Source: Pardosa pseudoannulata (taxonomy: Eukaryota; Arthropoda; Arachnida; Araneae; Lycosidae). From it: DNA of 64,000 nt. Location: assembly GCA_032207245.1 (NCBI GenBank), contig CM063502.1:71951616-72015615 (forward strand), given 5' to 3'. A program made the position numbers and the translations under genes. Below, one piece after another: positions 1-12,073 of this stretch (within the stretch, counting starts at the first letter, position 1; each line of letters starts with the position of its first letter). Below the pieces are notes generated by a model that did no database searches, was not told where the DNA came from, and saw nothing but the letters and a program-made list of their open reading frames with translations.

Positions 1-559
1 GACCTTGATGCGTAGGCTATTGGTCTTTCTTTATTATCCTGGATTTGTACCAGAACTGCTCCGAGGCCATGGCCGCTAGCATCTGAATGTATCCTTGTTT
101 CCGAGTCTGGGAGAAAATGCCCTAGAACAGGGTCATTGGTCAATAACTTTTGGAGTGTTGAAAAAGATTCCATCTGAGGTGGGTTCCAAGAAAATTTTGA
201 GTCTTTCTTCAATAAGTCATGCAGGGGTTTTGCGATCTCAGCAAAATTTTTGATGAATCGTCGATAGTATGAGCATAAACCCAGAAAACTTCGGACATCC
301 GTGACATTTTCCGGGGTAGGGAACTTTGCCACAGCCGCTGTTTTCTGTGGATCGGGATATATTCCATGTTGATCAACTAGGTGTCCGAGTATAGTTAGCT
401 TCTTTTTCCCAAATGAACATTTGGCAGAATTTAGTGTTAGTCCCGCTTCTTTAATGCACTTCAGGACTTTCCTCAAGCGTATTTGATGTTCTCCGAAGTT
501 CGGTGCATACACAATGATATCGTCTAGATAACAAAGACAAATATTCCACTTTAGACCTC
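1..559 (-). pseudogene. pol: Pol: C-terminal RT (YLDD) and start of RNase H, partial
   Basis: The minus strand reads open through about 186 codons in a frame different from the upstream RT segment. Near the start it has the catalytic box YLDDIIVYAP. Then come the thumb and connection signatures typical of Ty3/gypsy, including LRKVL, GLTLN, KCSFGKK, LGHLV and RSFLGLCSYYRRFI. The first RNase H box, HSDASGHGLGAVL, lies at about 65-105 and supplies the first catalytic Asp. The window ends at an AYASR motif, so the rest of RNase H and the integrase are missing from view. The segment is separated from the RT N-terminal part by a single-base frame break near 560-575. It is well conserved, so the break is probably recent relative to the family. 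The family assignment is secure; the clade within Ty3/gypsy is not. Confidence 0.9.
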
Positions 560-1753
560 TTATATTGTGTCCATCATTCGTTCGAAAGTTGCGGGGGCAT
601 TACATAGCCCGAACGGCATGACTTTAAATTCGAAAAGACCATCTGAAGTCACAAAGGCTGTCTTTTCCCTGTCTTTGTCGTCAACCTCTATTTGCCAGTA
701 GCCTGACTTTAGGTCCATCATAGAGAAAATTTTCGAACCCGCTAGACAGTCCAGGGCATCATCGATGCGAGGTAATGGATATACATCCTTTCTGGTTATC
801 TTGTTCAATCTCCTATAATCAACACAAAAACGCCATTCACCATTTTTCTTCTTCACAAGCACGACTGGAGATGACCATGGGCTATCTGACGGCTGTATCA
901 CGTCTTCTCTTAGCATTCGCTGTACTTCTTCGGCAATCAAGCGTCTTTCGATGGCTGATACACGGTAAGGTCGTTGCTTGATTGGGGCGCTGTCACCTGT
1001 ATTGATTTTGTGCCTCACTGAACTACATCGAGTTTTCCTAGAATTTCTCTTAAAATCAAATATGTCACTAAATTCTTCTAATAGGTTCAATAGTTCGTCT
1101 TCTTCAGTGGTAGTTAGATCAGAATCGAGAATTTCTTTTAACTTTTCTCGAGTTACCCGTTTTCGGGACTTGTGCTCCTTGGGAGTTTCTTCCACTTTGT
1201 CACTCAGAGAGCAGATGGCGTTATTTTCGATTGTCGCAAAACAGCCTATATTCATCCCTTTCGGTATCAGTTGGGTTCGTCGGGAAAAGTTCGTTACCCA
1301 CACTTTACAACAGCCATTCTCAATGTCGACAATTGAAGCTGGAACAGATAACTCTTTTTCGTACTTCAGAACTTCGCTACCAACAATCATAGCTCCATTT
1401 GCTTCTTGCACTGTTGAATTCAAAGCAGATATTTGTCTTGTAGAGTTAGCTTCAATTAAGTAATTCGATGCGGCGATTAGAGAGCAATTTGATTCAGTTG
1501 AGACTGTATTGTATGGAAGGATTTCGGCAAGTTGGAGCTCTTGATTTCCACAATCAATAACGGCATCGGTGGCACGGAAAAAGTCCCAGCCAAGTATCAT
1601 TTGATGACTACACTGCGGAAAAACGAGAAATTCAAACGGCTTCACAGTCCCGTTCAAGTCTATTTTTAATACACAGCGTCCAGAGGCGGCTACAGTTTTA
1701 CCACAAGCAGTTTTCAGTATAGGTCCATTCTCAATAAACGTAGGAATATTCAA
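560..1753 (-). pseudogene. pol: Pol: protease C-terminal part and N-terminal reverse transcriptase
   Basis: A 397-codon open frame. Residues 1-60 finish a retropepsin-like domain, with the ILGWDFF motif where the family has its conserved ILG/GxD element near residue 53. Residues 60-230 form a linker. The RT fingers and palm begin near residue 255 with the KQRPYRVS motif, followed by SPVVLVKKKNGEWRFCVDYR (residues about 297-316), the catalytic palm motif A (FSMMDLKSGYWQIEV) and motif B (MPFGLCNAPATFERMM). The frame stops right after motif B because one base is missing relative to the family reading, and RT resumes in another frame at the lower coordinates. The first Met is internal: the true polyprotein begins farther upstream, within or fused to protease. 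It would copy element RNA into DNA in cytoplasmic particles if intact, but it cannot as encoded here. Confidence 0.92.
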
Positions 1754-1895
1754 TTGTCGGCGTAATTCTTCGGATATGACAGAATAATCGCACCAGAATT
1801 AACGAGAGCTTTTACACACTGTCCATTCGCGGTGATACAGGTGGTGTTCGCTTTTAACTTGGCTGTGGTGTACGTCGGATGATTTTCTTTCACTG
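1754..1895 (-). pseudogene. pol: Pol: retropepsin active-site segment, altered and frameshifted
   Basis: The minus strand encodes a short retropepsin segment with the active-site string LVNSGA, where retroelement proteases have LVDSGA or LVDTGA. The Asn codon is at 1798-1800. The catalytic Asp is therefore replaced, which in this aspartic protease family abolishes the usual chemistry. A one-base frame break lies between this motif and 1754, after which the neighbouring open frame resumes. A lysine-rich lead-in and two cysteines precede the motif. The call rests on the position between a CCHC gag and RT and on the short motif. A sequencing error could mimic the frame break but is less likely to also change the Asp. 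Confidence 0.75.
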
Positions 1896-1925
1896 CGGCC
1901 TTACCTCCTGCACAGGTCGCCCGAG

Positions 1926-3096
1926 TTAGTTTTCCTCACTCCTGCGACTCGGCGACAGACTGGGCCTTCGGTATCGTGATGGGGATCTAAAGCGGCGATT
2001 CAGTGAACTACCTCGATTGGAGCTTGGCGACTGTGATCTAGCGGCTGATCGGTTGCTTTCTTTTCGGACTGCTATTGTAATTTGAGAGGGCTTCACGTCC
2101 AAAGTTTCGACGGTAATCATCGAAAATAGCCTTTCGATCTTTGCAGTATCTTACAACATGTCCAGGTCGACCACAGTGAAAGCAGACGGGTCGATTATCT
2201 GTGGTACGCCATACGTCGGTCTTCCTAGGTTTTTCGTACGTTACATGTCGAAACTGGTCCCGGGTAGTCTCCGGTCTCCTATACGTCGGCTGGATGCGGC
2301 GCTTGGGTATCGAGAGGGGTTTCTGGAAGCCTGCTTCAGAAATAGGATTTAGAGATCTTCCCACTTCTTCTCGGACAATGGCTGCAATGGATTGTAGTCC
2401 TATTTCCTGCTCCTCTGTTTGCGACGAGGTGATGGTTTGTATTTCCTCACGAACGATTTTCCTGATTAAGGACGTCAAATCAAGGACCGATGAATCGATG
2501 GAGGCTATTGGTACGATATTAGGTAATCTTGTAAACTTTTGATGCCTAATCCGTTTCTGATTAATTTCTTCAATATGCTGGCACCATTTAATAAAATCGG
2601 CAACAGTCTTAATTTCTTTTGTTAATAGTGCCTGATAAATATCCTCGGCTACCCCTTTCATAAGATGAGATAACTTGTTGTCCTCTGACATGCTAGGGTC
2701 TGCTTGTTGGCAAAGTCTCAAAACCTCCTGAATGTACGATTGGGTAGATTCACCAAATTCCTGGGCACGACTTTTGAGTCTATCATTTTCTTGCCTTATA
2801 TACAACTCCTCGTTGCCGAAAGTATTTTTTAATTTATCTTCAAATTTCTTCCATGATAGCAACATGTCCTCATTATTCTCAAACCATTTCTTCGCCGTTC
2901 CGTCTAGGAAGAAATACACATTTGCTAAACTCAAGGTATCATCCCATTGATTGAATTTTGATACCCGAAGATATTCCCTCAACCACTCTGTTGGATCCTG
3001 TCCGGGCTCGCCTTTAAAGATAGTCGGCTATCTTGGCTCTCTAATCATGGTTGGAGTAAAGAGAATCGGTGAGGACTTAAATTCCGGCTCAGTCAT
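1926..3096 (-). pseudogene. gag: Gag-like protein with CCHC zinc knuckle, broken
   Basis: The likely start is the ATG at 3096-3094, giving an MTEPEF beginning, and the frame meets a TAG at 3030-3028 after 22 codons. It then runs open from 2982 to 2038. Near residue 60 of that frame is the conserved gag (DUF1759/UBN2-like) pattern with a tryptophan-rich stretch, including AKKWFENNEDMLLSWKKF. A CCHC zinc knuckle, CFHCGRPGHVVRYC, lies about 55 residues before its end and would bind element RNA. The frame ends at 2038, and an Arg/Ser-rich tail (RSPSRYRRPSLSPSRR) continues in a shifted frame from 2120 to 1926. This implies a one-base frame change near 2040-2060. The RS-rich tail directly abuts the protease region, so normal pol expression may use frameshifting, but the decay makes that untestable here. 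Gag forms the particle shell in intact relatives. Confidence 0.88.
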
Positions 3097-3217
3097 TTTC
3101 CTCGCCTTTACTTGCCTCACCTTGCCTTCGTAAAGTCAGTGTTCCGGGGGAAGGTTTTGGAGTCGACGGCTTCGACGACACTCAGTTTCTTCCAGACTGA
3201 TTGCAATACGATCTTTA

Positions 3218-3233
3218 CCCGGCGCCTCCACCA
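3218..3233 (-). other. Candidate primer-binding site of the gypsy element
   Basis: Three bases inside the LTR end, the minus strand reads TGGTGGAGGCGCCGGG. This has the TGG start expected from pairing with a tRNA CCA tail, and its complement would give a plausible acceptor arm (GGCGCCTCC, A discriminator, CCA). I cannot name the tRNA. The position relative to the LTR end is the main support. Confidence 0.5.
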
Positions 3234-3303
3234 AACTGTCGCGTAGATGAAATGAACTGAATTTGGTGAAATGACTGATAAACGCTCAAGACCAGTTCAA
3301 GAT

Positions 3304-3309
3304 TTTATT
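3304..3309 (-). promoter_or_regulatory. LTR poly(A) signal AATAAA
   Basis: AATAAA on the minus strand, about 30 bases downstream of the TATA box and 70 bases before the LTR end, in the position expected for the R region. Confidence 0.6.
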
Positions 3310-3333
3310 ACCCCGCAACTGAAGGAAATCCTG

Positions 3334-3341
3334 CTTATATA
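3334..3341 (-). promoter_or_regulatory. LTR TATA box (TATATAAG)
   Basis: TATATAAG on the minus strand followed by CAGG, upstream of the AATAAA in the same LTR. This fits an RNA polymerase II LTR promoter driving gag-pol. Confidence 0.6.
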
Positions 3342-3469
3342 CACTTTTAGAACCTTCCAGACTTGGAAGGCCCGCAGAAAATTAGGAACTAAATTTACAT
3401 AAATTTGCATAATGAAATTAAATTACATAAATTAAATCAAAGTTAAAATCAATTTTTAAAGGCAGCTTG

Positions 3470-3546
3470 CCTCGCTTGTTTTCGAACCCAGAAACTCCCG
3501 TTCACGAGTCCGCCGCTTTACCGACTGCGCCACAGCGTCCTTGTTT
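3470..3546 (-). ncRNA. tRNA-like sequence (pol III A and B boxes) inside the LTR U3
   Basis: On the minus strand an A box, TGGCGCAGTCGG (3532-3521), is followed 44 bases later by a B box, GGTTCGAAAAC (3488-3478), which is tRNA-like spacing. Between them an ACTC/GAGT pair can form a short anticodon-like stem. The T-arm 3' side and the acceptor 3' half do not pair well, so this is not a functional tRNA gene. It starts about 20 bases from the TGTAGCG end of the LTR and runs in the same sense as the element. Alternatives are a tRNA-derived SINE fragment next to a shorter LTR, or a degenerate tRNA pseudogene. Confidence 0.6.
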
Positions 3547-3564
3547 TAAGGAACGATTTTCGCT

Positions 3565-3739
<175 letters not shown>

Positions 3740-6700
3740 GCGTGATATTTGGAGTGATTTAATATTGTGTTAATGCGAAAACTTATAGGAGGATACTTAA
3801 TTTAGGGAACACATAATCTTTTACACTTTATTTAAACTTTATTTCTGTTAAACTCATGAAATTTAATCTAGAAAATCGATATCTCTCGATTACATTTCAT
3901 GATAGTTAATTATTTTCTTTATCTTACCTCACAAACTTCATAAAATGATTCGAGGAAATGGAAAGTTTTTAATAAATAAAATACTGTATGAAATATTGTA
4001 TCATTCAACTATTTAGAACATATAAAAAAGGTTTATTATCCTTAATTTATTACCTTTCACACTAAAACTTGAGCATGTTATCTAAAGTATTGTTATATGT
4101 ATAAATATGAAATTTGGGGAATCGGAAAAATATCATTCTCATTTTAAAACAAGATTAATACTTGCATACTTTAAATGTTGTCAAATTTTTACAAAAGATA
4201 CGTTATTATGAAGTATTCCTTAGTTCACAATCTTTTTCATTAATTTATGCATTATGCTGTTAAATTAATAGTTTTTAATAAATATTTGATATATTCATGA
4301 TAAATATTTGATAAAATTTAGTGTATTATGCGGAATTGTAGTATTCACCGAGATATCTTACTTATTTAATTAATGTAACAGGAAAAGTTAAAAACCTCTA
4401 CTTTTATATATATCTAATTTACATATTTTTTAAAGAGAAAGTCTAAATGTGATATTAAAAATAATAAATTGACCTAGATCTCTTCTCATAATTATACTTA
4501 AATTGCAGTGAGATAGGTAAATCGCTAGAAACATTCACATAATAGATGAATAGTGAATAATAAAATAGAGCTTTTTAACAAAAAATATGCCATTAATGAT
4601 ATGAATCTGAATATTGACATACTATAACAAATTTATTTATGAAAGTTAAATGTATTGATAACAAAATATATTGATAAGTTAAAATTATTTCAATATCACC
4701 TGCATTGTACTTAGAGACGGCTCAAACTCAGTGTTCCCTATTTATAAAGTCCTCTATCCTAAAATTACGTGACGTATTAAAAATGAAGATTTTCATACTT
4801 AGTAATGTAATAAAATTCACTAAAATTCAGTAATTTACTAAAATACAGGTAAGATATATTACAGTATAATTCAAACGTATTACGAAATGCAGAAAAGTTA
4901 TATCCACATCAAAAATGGTCCGAGTAAGTGTTTATAAATTTTCAAGCAGAGGGGATTTTTCAAAGAAGCTAAAGTATAATAAAATTTATTTAAATTCTTT
5001 TTGTTGAACCAAAGATTTTAGAAGACATAACTGTTTTTCATTTCATATTTAGTACTAGATTGTACGATAATTTCTTTATAAAAATTTTGAACATATAAAA
5101 ATATTTTTTATGATTTTTTAATACCTTCTAGATTTATTTATTAATTGAATTAATTTGGATTTGTTCTAACTGCTTATTTCATAGCATATTAAATAATATT
5201 TTACAATAATTACGTTTAAAAAATGATCTATTAATTCAATAAGGACAACTTTAAAGATCTAATAAAGGATTATCTTCCCTATTATTATTATTTTTTTAAA
5301 ATTATCCATTGATGATTGCCATTTTTTTATATCTTGCAGCACTATGGTTAATTTTTTATTCACTACGTTGAAATTTAAATGAGAATTATTGTTTAGAACC
5401 AATTGAGAACGTATAAGAAAATGCATGGCTACTAATGATTTCAAGCTCGTGGTATAGTAAAGAAATACCTTTCATATTCGTCTTTCGTCGAGAGATTATG
5501 ATAAAAACCAAGCTTGTTCTAAGAACAAAAACTTTATTGCAAAATCAAAGATCAGTATTACTTCAGAAAGTGTATGGAGCAATTGCAATGTTTCTACAAT
5601 TAAAATAAATAATTCTTAATGAATTTTATTTTTTAGGGAGGGATTCATATATAAATATGTTAATGACTTATTAAATTTTTAAGAAGACTAATTAAAAACA
5701 AAATAAAGAAATTTTTAGCATCTAAGGTCACTTTATTATCACTGTATCGCTAATGAATTTAGTAAAAAGCTGTGTAACTAAATTACAGACTTTAGGAGAT
5801 ATTTTACCACAAAAACGTTATTGAACTTTAATTAAACTTCAAATTTACTTTGTTTTGTATTATTTCTGAATTTGGTTTGAAAATAACAGGATTAAAATCA
5901 GAATAAATATTAAGGTGTCATTATTTGCTTTCCATCTTAAAATTAAGATGGGTTTCTTTCAATGAATTAAACAATTTAATTATGTTTAAAATTATGTTCT
6001 AACAGGACTATAAAACTAGGTCACATTTGACCTTAGATGGTAGCATGCCTAATATTTTATAACCACGGTGAAACTAATTTCCTAAAATTCTGTTCAAGGG
6101 TTAAGCTTCAATTTCATTAAACCTTTGCAATTTGCCGTATTTTCCGCCGTAGATAAGATGAAACTGCAGTTATGAAATAAAACAAGCTACAACTTTTAAT
6201 GAGAGGCTAAATATGACTCTTTTAGAGGTACTTTTAGTTTCATCATTAAGAGTTAGAGGGGAAGAAAAATTCATTGTGTTATCATGATAAGTAAAAAGTT
6301 TTGCTTCGCACCTAATTATCCTGCACATAAAAGTATAGCGAATTTGGAAGTCTAGCAACCACGCCATTTATTTTACGGAAAGCATTAGATCTCCATACAT
6401 TATCACACATATATTTATCAAAACTTTATCTCTGCTGGTACTATAGTTCTAAATAATTTTATAGTTGTTTAAGCAGAATTATTAAGACCGATAATATCGT
6501 AAAATGTTTGTGTTTTATTGGATATTAAGAGTATTTGTTGGCCAACATCAGGATTTAACACATGTATCACTTTCCTAATTTTATCAAGCTTTGATACTCA
6601 TAATTTCTGCGTCCAAACTTTCACCGTAATATTTAAGTATTTATTAAAGTTCTTAGGATTTGTTTTTGAAATTTCATACAAAATTTATAAATTTCTTATT

Positions 6701-8392
6701 CGTTGATGTTTTTCTTATTCATAATTACTTAATTGATTATTCAGATAATATGACTCTAAACGACCTTTTTAATAATAAATCCCTGACATTTAATTCGAAA
6801 ATTTAATCTGGTGTAAATTAAACAATTTATTGTTATATATTCATTAATATATAAAATGCTACGTTATGTATTTATGAATATAATAAAGGCTTAATTGTAT
6901 ATTCTTGAATATATGTAATGTTATATGTAAATATTGCTATGTTAAATATTTTGCCTTAAAGACAAATTGAGCCTGACAAAACGCTTACGAAATTATACAC
7001 TAATAGTTATGAAACTTTGTACACTAATAATTTAAAGAATAATTAAATTAATCCCATTTTAAAATATTTTAAATTTTATTACTTTTAAAAATATTCTGGT
7101 ATTAATTATAACTTTTTTCATATGTTTTTCCTTACTTTTACTTTAAATATATTTTGAGCATTTATGTAAATAGCTTGAGTAATATAACTTTTAGAAATAA
7201 TATACCTGTTCGATGTTGATATTTCAGAAAATAATGAGACACCCTGTTTTAATAATCTAAAGAAAGAATGAATTTAAAATAGATATGAATATTTCTCTTA
7301 ACATAATTAGTGCTGCTTCTGAAAGAATAAATAAAAAGTTAAGTAACATTTTAAAAATCATCAAAAATTATCAAAACTAACTTTCTCAGATACAATATCA
7401 ATTTAAGAAATTATTTTGAATTATCATAATGTTTACCTTTTCCTTAAACAAATTTATTGAATAGTTACAATTATTGAACGAATTAGTGCACTATTATATA
7501 AATATTAATTCAAGATTTGAGGAGATACTACCGATGCATTTCGAGATCTAAGAAAGTAGTACTAAAATTCAGGCATGTAAATTTGCTATGTCTGAAAACA
7601 TAATTGTATACCTGATTTTATAAATATCAGAAATCATTAAATTTTCATGTAAAAAAAATCTATGTTTTTAGAAATCTGAGAAGTAACGAATGAGGAATAA
7701 ATAATCCGTACTAAGTAAGATGTGTTTTACACATTAAAATGAAAACTAATGCCTTACACATTAAATATATGTATTTGGGTTATTTATTTACTAAACTCTA
7801 CTGATACAGAATTTAATATGAATACTATTAATTATTTGAAACAGAATAGTTATATAATATCTCCCGAAACAAAATAAAATACTTAGAAAATACTAGAAAC
7901 AAAAATACTGATATATCTCGACAGCTGAATTTATAAAAGAAGTTATCATGATTTTTAAATTTTGAAGGCACTATTTTTCTCTGTATAAGGAATCATTACA
8001 CATTGACTGTACAGAAACCGGAACATCTCGTGTTTAGAAATTATGTTGGGTGCTTCAACTAAGCATATATTAATGAAGAAGAAGCAAAAGTCAGTGATTG
8101 AATCTTTCCCAATTTCAATATAGCAGTTTTCATATGGTTCACTCACTGCCTCAGAGCGTTAAGCTTAATTTTTTTTTTTTTACGCACAAACTAAGAAAAC
8201 TATTTTACTGTTTTTTTCTAAATTGATATAAATAGTAAAAGAGAAACTGGCATTCATATTTTCTATTTTAATTTCATTAATTGGTAATTAGTTGGTAAAT
8301 TTGCATAAATTTCTGAATTAATAAAGGGATTATTAGAATGAATTTACCAATCAGTTCATTTAAAAATGCTGTTATAAATATATACGTATGTA
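3740..8392. other. AT-rich non-coding stretch
   Basis: No open frame with recognisable similarity, no splice-consistent exon pattern, and only short A or T runs. Around 7765-7830 there is a segment resembling 10690-10760 and 16550-16610 (see the duplication finding). Nothing else is identifiable. Confidence 0.7.
7765..7830 (+). repeat. Diverged copy of a local repeat module (GGGTTATTTATTT...GATACAG)
   Basis: Shares the ordered words TTTGGGTTATTTATTT and CTGATACAG with 10690-10760, and a weaker version with 16550-16610. Likely an old segmental duplicate. Confidence 0.45.
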
Positions 8393-9228
8393 CAGGGCTA
8401 GCAAAAAATAAGTTCCTCTCTTCCGAGGACACTGGAATACCTTCTATTGGTCCAAATGCGAAACAAAGATAATTCAAATGATGCGCTTGACATTTATTAC
8501 ATAACATATTTTAGTATAAATTTCCACCTATAGGTGGAGCTGTGATACATATAAAGAATTCAATATGCTTTATAAATGCTAAATAACATTAAAAATTAGC
8601 ATTAAAACTGATAAATATGTCCCCTTTCCTGTTTAATAATACGCTTTAATCGCAGAACCATAGTTTCCATAGCTAACCGGAATGAGTCTGTCTGAATATC
8701 AAGAGCATGTTGCTGACTGCTGTCCTTCAGATCTCGCACAGATGCTGACATTTGGCAGTCGATCTGGCCCTTCAGGAAACCTCATGACCAAAACTCACAA
8801 CTAGTAATATCTGGCGAAAGATCATATTGCCTAAAGTACCTGCAGACATTGGACATCCTCTTACCCGCTTCGTACGACTGAATTCATTAAGAACTAACTG
8901 CAACGGAGTTCTGTTGGTTCTGGTAAAACAGTTTTACCAGTAGCGCTTTTTCTTGCAACGGAGGCATGATGTGCAAACAAGAAACTAATGCCTGACTTAC
9001 ATTATGAAACTAAGTAAATATCATATGTGCTACAGTGCCACCTATAGGGTGATTTTTATATTAACAATATTTATGTAATAAATGTCAAGCGCATCATTTG
9101 AATTATTTGTAGTTCCAATTGCACCTCATTTACCTCATTTTGAACAATAGAAGTATAGACAATAGAAGAACAATAGTAAGAACAATAGAGTCCTCAGAAG
9201 TGGGGAAACTTATATCTTGCTTACATCG
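8393..9228 (-). mobile_element. Internally deleted mariner-like element with about 130-bp inverted repeats
   Basis: The two ends are inverted copies of each other. From the TA at 8391-8392 the left end reads CAGGGCTAGCAAAAAATAAG, and from the TA at 9229-9230 the right end, read inward, is a diverged version. The shared blocks continue inward: AAGTT...GAGGAC, AATTCAAATGATGCGCTTGA, CATTTATTACATAA and CCACCTATAGGTGG. The TA at both ends fits the Tc1/mariner target duplication. The 836-bp size is too small for a full transposase. Inside, the minus strand holds only coding fragments of both transposase ends (separate entry). The arms are clearly diverged from each other, so the copy is old. Confidence 0.82.
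8620..8965 (-). pseudogene. mariner-like transposase remnant: N-terminal start joined to C-terminal end
   Basis: The minus strand has an ATG near 8964 opening MPPLQEKALLVKLFYQNQQN, which resembles the DNA-binding N-terminus of mariner-type transposases. It meets a stop after about 27 codons. Farther along (about 8760-8625) another frame reads SASVRDLKDSSQQH, then LAMETMVLRLKR, which looks like a transposase C-terminal tail. The catalytic DDE/DDD core that should separate them is absent. Frames are disrupted, so no product is expected. Assignment is from memory of the family and is moderate. Confidence 0.55.
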
Positions 9229-10200
9229 TATGTTGAAATCACTGCAGATGCATATCATTAATAAATTTTGAATATACAGATGATTAAAATCAGTTCAAAA
9301 ATTCGTATTTCAACTAAGATCAAAATGTAGATGATTCTAATCATATAATTATTTATAATTATAGAAAATAAAGCTTGAAAATTTATTTCATATTCATTAT
9401 TTTGTTTCTATAAATAAAATTCCATTACTTTATAGGTTTATTTTTATAAATAAATAAAACTATAGTTATATGCATTTTTCACAGTTATAAAAACAACGAC
9501 TCAGTCTTATAATAATAAGAATTACTAAAGCAATAGATTCAGTGAAAATAACAGAAATCCAGTTTCGTACGGATACCCAATTTTAATAAATTTTACAAAA
9601 AGCAAAATTTAAATTTTATCTGATCAAGAAATTAAATCAAATAATTATTTTCCGATGAATTTGTATTGAATCCCATTACTCATTTACCACAGATAAATTA
9701 AGTGTTTTTCAAAGTATACCTAACTTATAGTATAAAGTATTTTGAAGATAAGGAAGGTTAACCAAAAGATCTTCCAAAATTCTGTAAGGTTCGATTCCGG
9801 AATAAGGTTTAGATGCATTCCTTCATAGGAAGCAAAATTGACTTAACTATATATTGCCTCCACTATGAAAAAAGCATCAAACACCTGCGGCTTTGCTATC
9901 AATAAAGGCAAATGCCCGGCAATGAAAGAAAATATTACTGCATCTTCTTTCATGGGATATAATGTCAAGTTTATTTCCCAACTAAAATAAGATTAAAAAA
10001 AGTTTAAATTAATTTGTATCTTCTAATGTTCAGATATTAGTGTAATTATAAATGGGAAGAAGTGTTATATCACATACAAATATTGTCTGTCTGGGAAGTT
10101 AAAGGAACCAATTTAAAGTTATTCAAATTGGTTTATTAGTAATTCTACTACGATTAAGAAGATGTTAAATATATTTTATGAGCATATTTCTGTCAGTTTC
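9229..10200. other. AT-rich non-coding stretch
   Basis: A single B-box-like word, GGTTCGATTCCGG, occurs at about 9788, without a matching A box or the SINE tail seen elsewhere. Nothing else recognised. Confidence 0.6.
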
Positions 10201-10214
10201 TAAATTCAGAAAAT

Positions 10215-10860
10215 TAAAAATACTTAGAGTGAAAGATGATGATTTATCAGTCTTTGCATCATACAGCGTAGGTATGAATAGGTAAGACTGTAAAAAATCA
10301 AAGAGATAAAATGTTTTCACACGAACTCAACATAAAAAAATAGTTATGAACTGTCTTTGAAGAGTTGTTCAAAATGTATAGATTATTTATACTCTAATAT
10401 TTTGAAAACATTGCGTTAAATCAATCTGTGTTAAATTTGATCCTTCAAATTTTAAACTGTTGTATATTTTCTTGCACAAATGTTTATCCATTTTATGTTC
10501 GTTGGATAACGATTGAATCCCCCAAAGAATACACGATAAAAAAATATATGCAGCAAAATTTTATTAACTCAGTGTAAACATTTCATAGAAAATGTCATTT
10601 AAATAGATAATCATTTTTCCCGTGCAATAATTAAATATCTTTCTCGAAAAACAGAGCTGCATGAATATGATATAATATTAAAGTAAAAGCAGAAATAAAT
10701 ATATGGATTTGGGTTATTTATTTTCCAAAATAAACTGATACAGTATTTGATACGATTATGTATTCATTTTCTGAAAAATCAAATCATTAAATAAAATGGA
10801 AGAAATCCCAAAGCTTAAGTAAACATGTTTTGGTATCCAGTTTAGATTCTGAAATCTTTA
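10215..10860 (+). repeat. Segmental duplicate module, copy 1 (diverged)
   Basis: The part at 10230-10285 (GATGATGATTTATCAG, then GTAGGTATGAATAGGTAAG) parallels 13480-13530, 14685-14735 and 16065-16125. The part at 10660-10860, with AAATCATTAAATAAAATGGA, parallels 16550-16690 in the same order. The two blocks are about 400 bp apart in both places, so this is one long diverged duplication rather than chance words. Confidence 0.5.
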
Positions 10861-12070
10861 AAAATGATCTGCTACAAATATTAAATGGAAACCTTAATGG
10901 TAACAGTAACGGAAATATGAATATTCAGCAGATGTTTGTGTGTCAAGCTGATAAATGATTTTAAAAATGAAATTTCATTAAGTAAATGATTTAAAATGTG
11001 CTTCTAATATTTGCATATTGTGGCTACTTGTAGTCTAAAATTGTTTTTCTAACGTGACTCTGTCAATGCATTACTGTTTACGTTAATCACCTTTAAGCTA
11101 CTTCCAAACTTCCAACAATTTTTTTCGCATTATTCCATCTTCTAAAATATTTACCGTAAATATATGGGATTTTCAGCAATTTTCCCTATTTTTATTTAAT
11201 CAGTTTTGCTGAATTTACTTTTTGCATAAAAATGAGAACGATTTATAAAAAATGAAAAGCTATACCTTGTTTCAGGAGTTTTTTCTGACACACTGTGTGA
11301 AGATTTGCAACAACACAGAGTTTCATTAATAATTTTTGCTTTTATGCAAACAATAGCTATTAGGTGTAATTCTATACCTATTTAACTTTCAAATATATCA
11401 AAAATATTACAATAGGGGATTAAATGTTCAAAGAATCTAAAATAATATTTAGTAATTGAATTTCAAATACTATAAATACTAAATGAAATAAACAACATCA
11501 AAAAAAGTAGATAGAGTTTCATCGTAGGTCTATAATGCATTGGCTGTTCAAATTCGTAAATAATTTGAGCTATAGCTTCTTATTTATAGGGTTCTCAAGA
11601 TAAAAAAAAAAGCCATTTTCAGTAAAATGCATTTAAAGTTTTTATAGTTCCCGTAAAAGCTATGATATCATATGCATAAATTTTAGAATTTTATAGATTA
11701 TAATTCGAATATTTTAATGGGGTTTGATTGAAATGATTAAAAAATGTCTAGATGTTTTAAAAGTGTAAAAATAAAAAATAGAATTTTTTAAGGTTTATAG
11801 ATGATGTCGCCCTTTAAATGATTCATGTCGAAAGCTTTGATCTTTTAAAATGGAAAAATTTGCTGTTAAGAAGCTAAGCAGTAATATTTTCTGAAAATTC
11901 TACCCAATAAACAGGGTTACAAATAAAGGACTGCCTTTCGGTACTGGGAGTAATAAACCTATCTATAATTATGTGATTAGTTTTAGTTGCCCTAAATCAA
12001 TTTTACGTAATAAGACGTTGATTAATTATGTCTAATTTTATAAAGATATATAAAATTTTTATTCTATTAA
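10861..12070. other. AT-rich non-coding stretch
   Basis: No recognisable gene, repeat or RNA. Only short homopolymer runs. Confidence 0.7.
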
Positions 12071-12073
12071 AGA

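Noticed and set aside
775..2542. Plus-strand open frames of 60-160 codons opposite gag-pol (for example 978-1463 and 2201-2542)
   Set aside because: Shadows on the antisense strand of conserved gag and RT coding sequence. They carry no domain of their own.
9785..9800. B-box-like word GGTTCGATTCCGG as a SINE
   Set aside because: No A box at the right distance and none of the SINE tail words follow.
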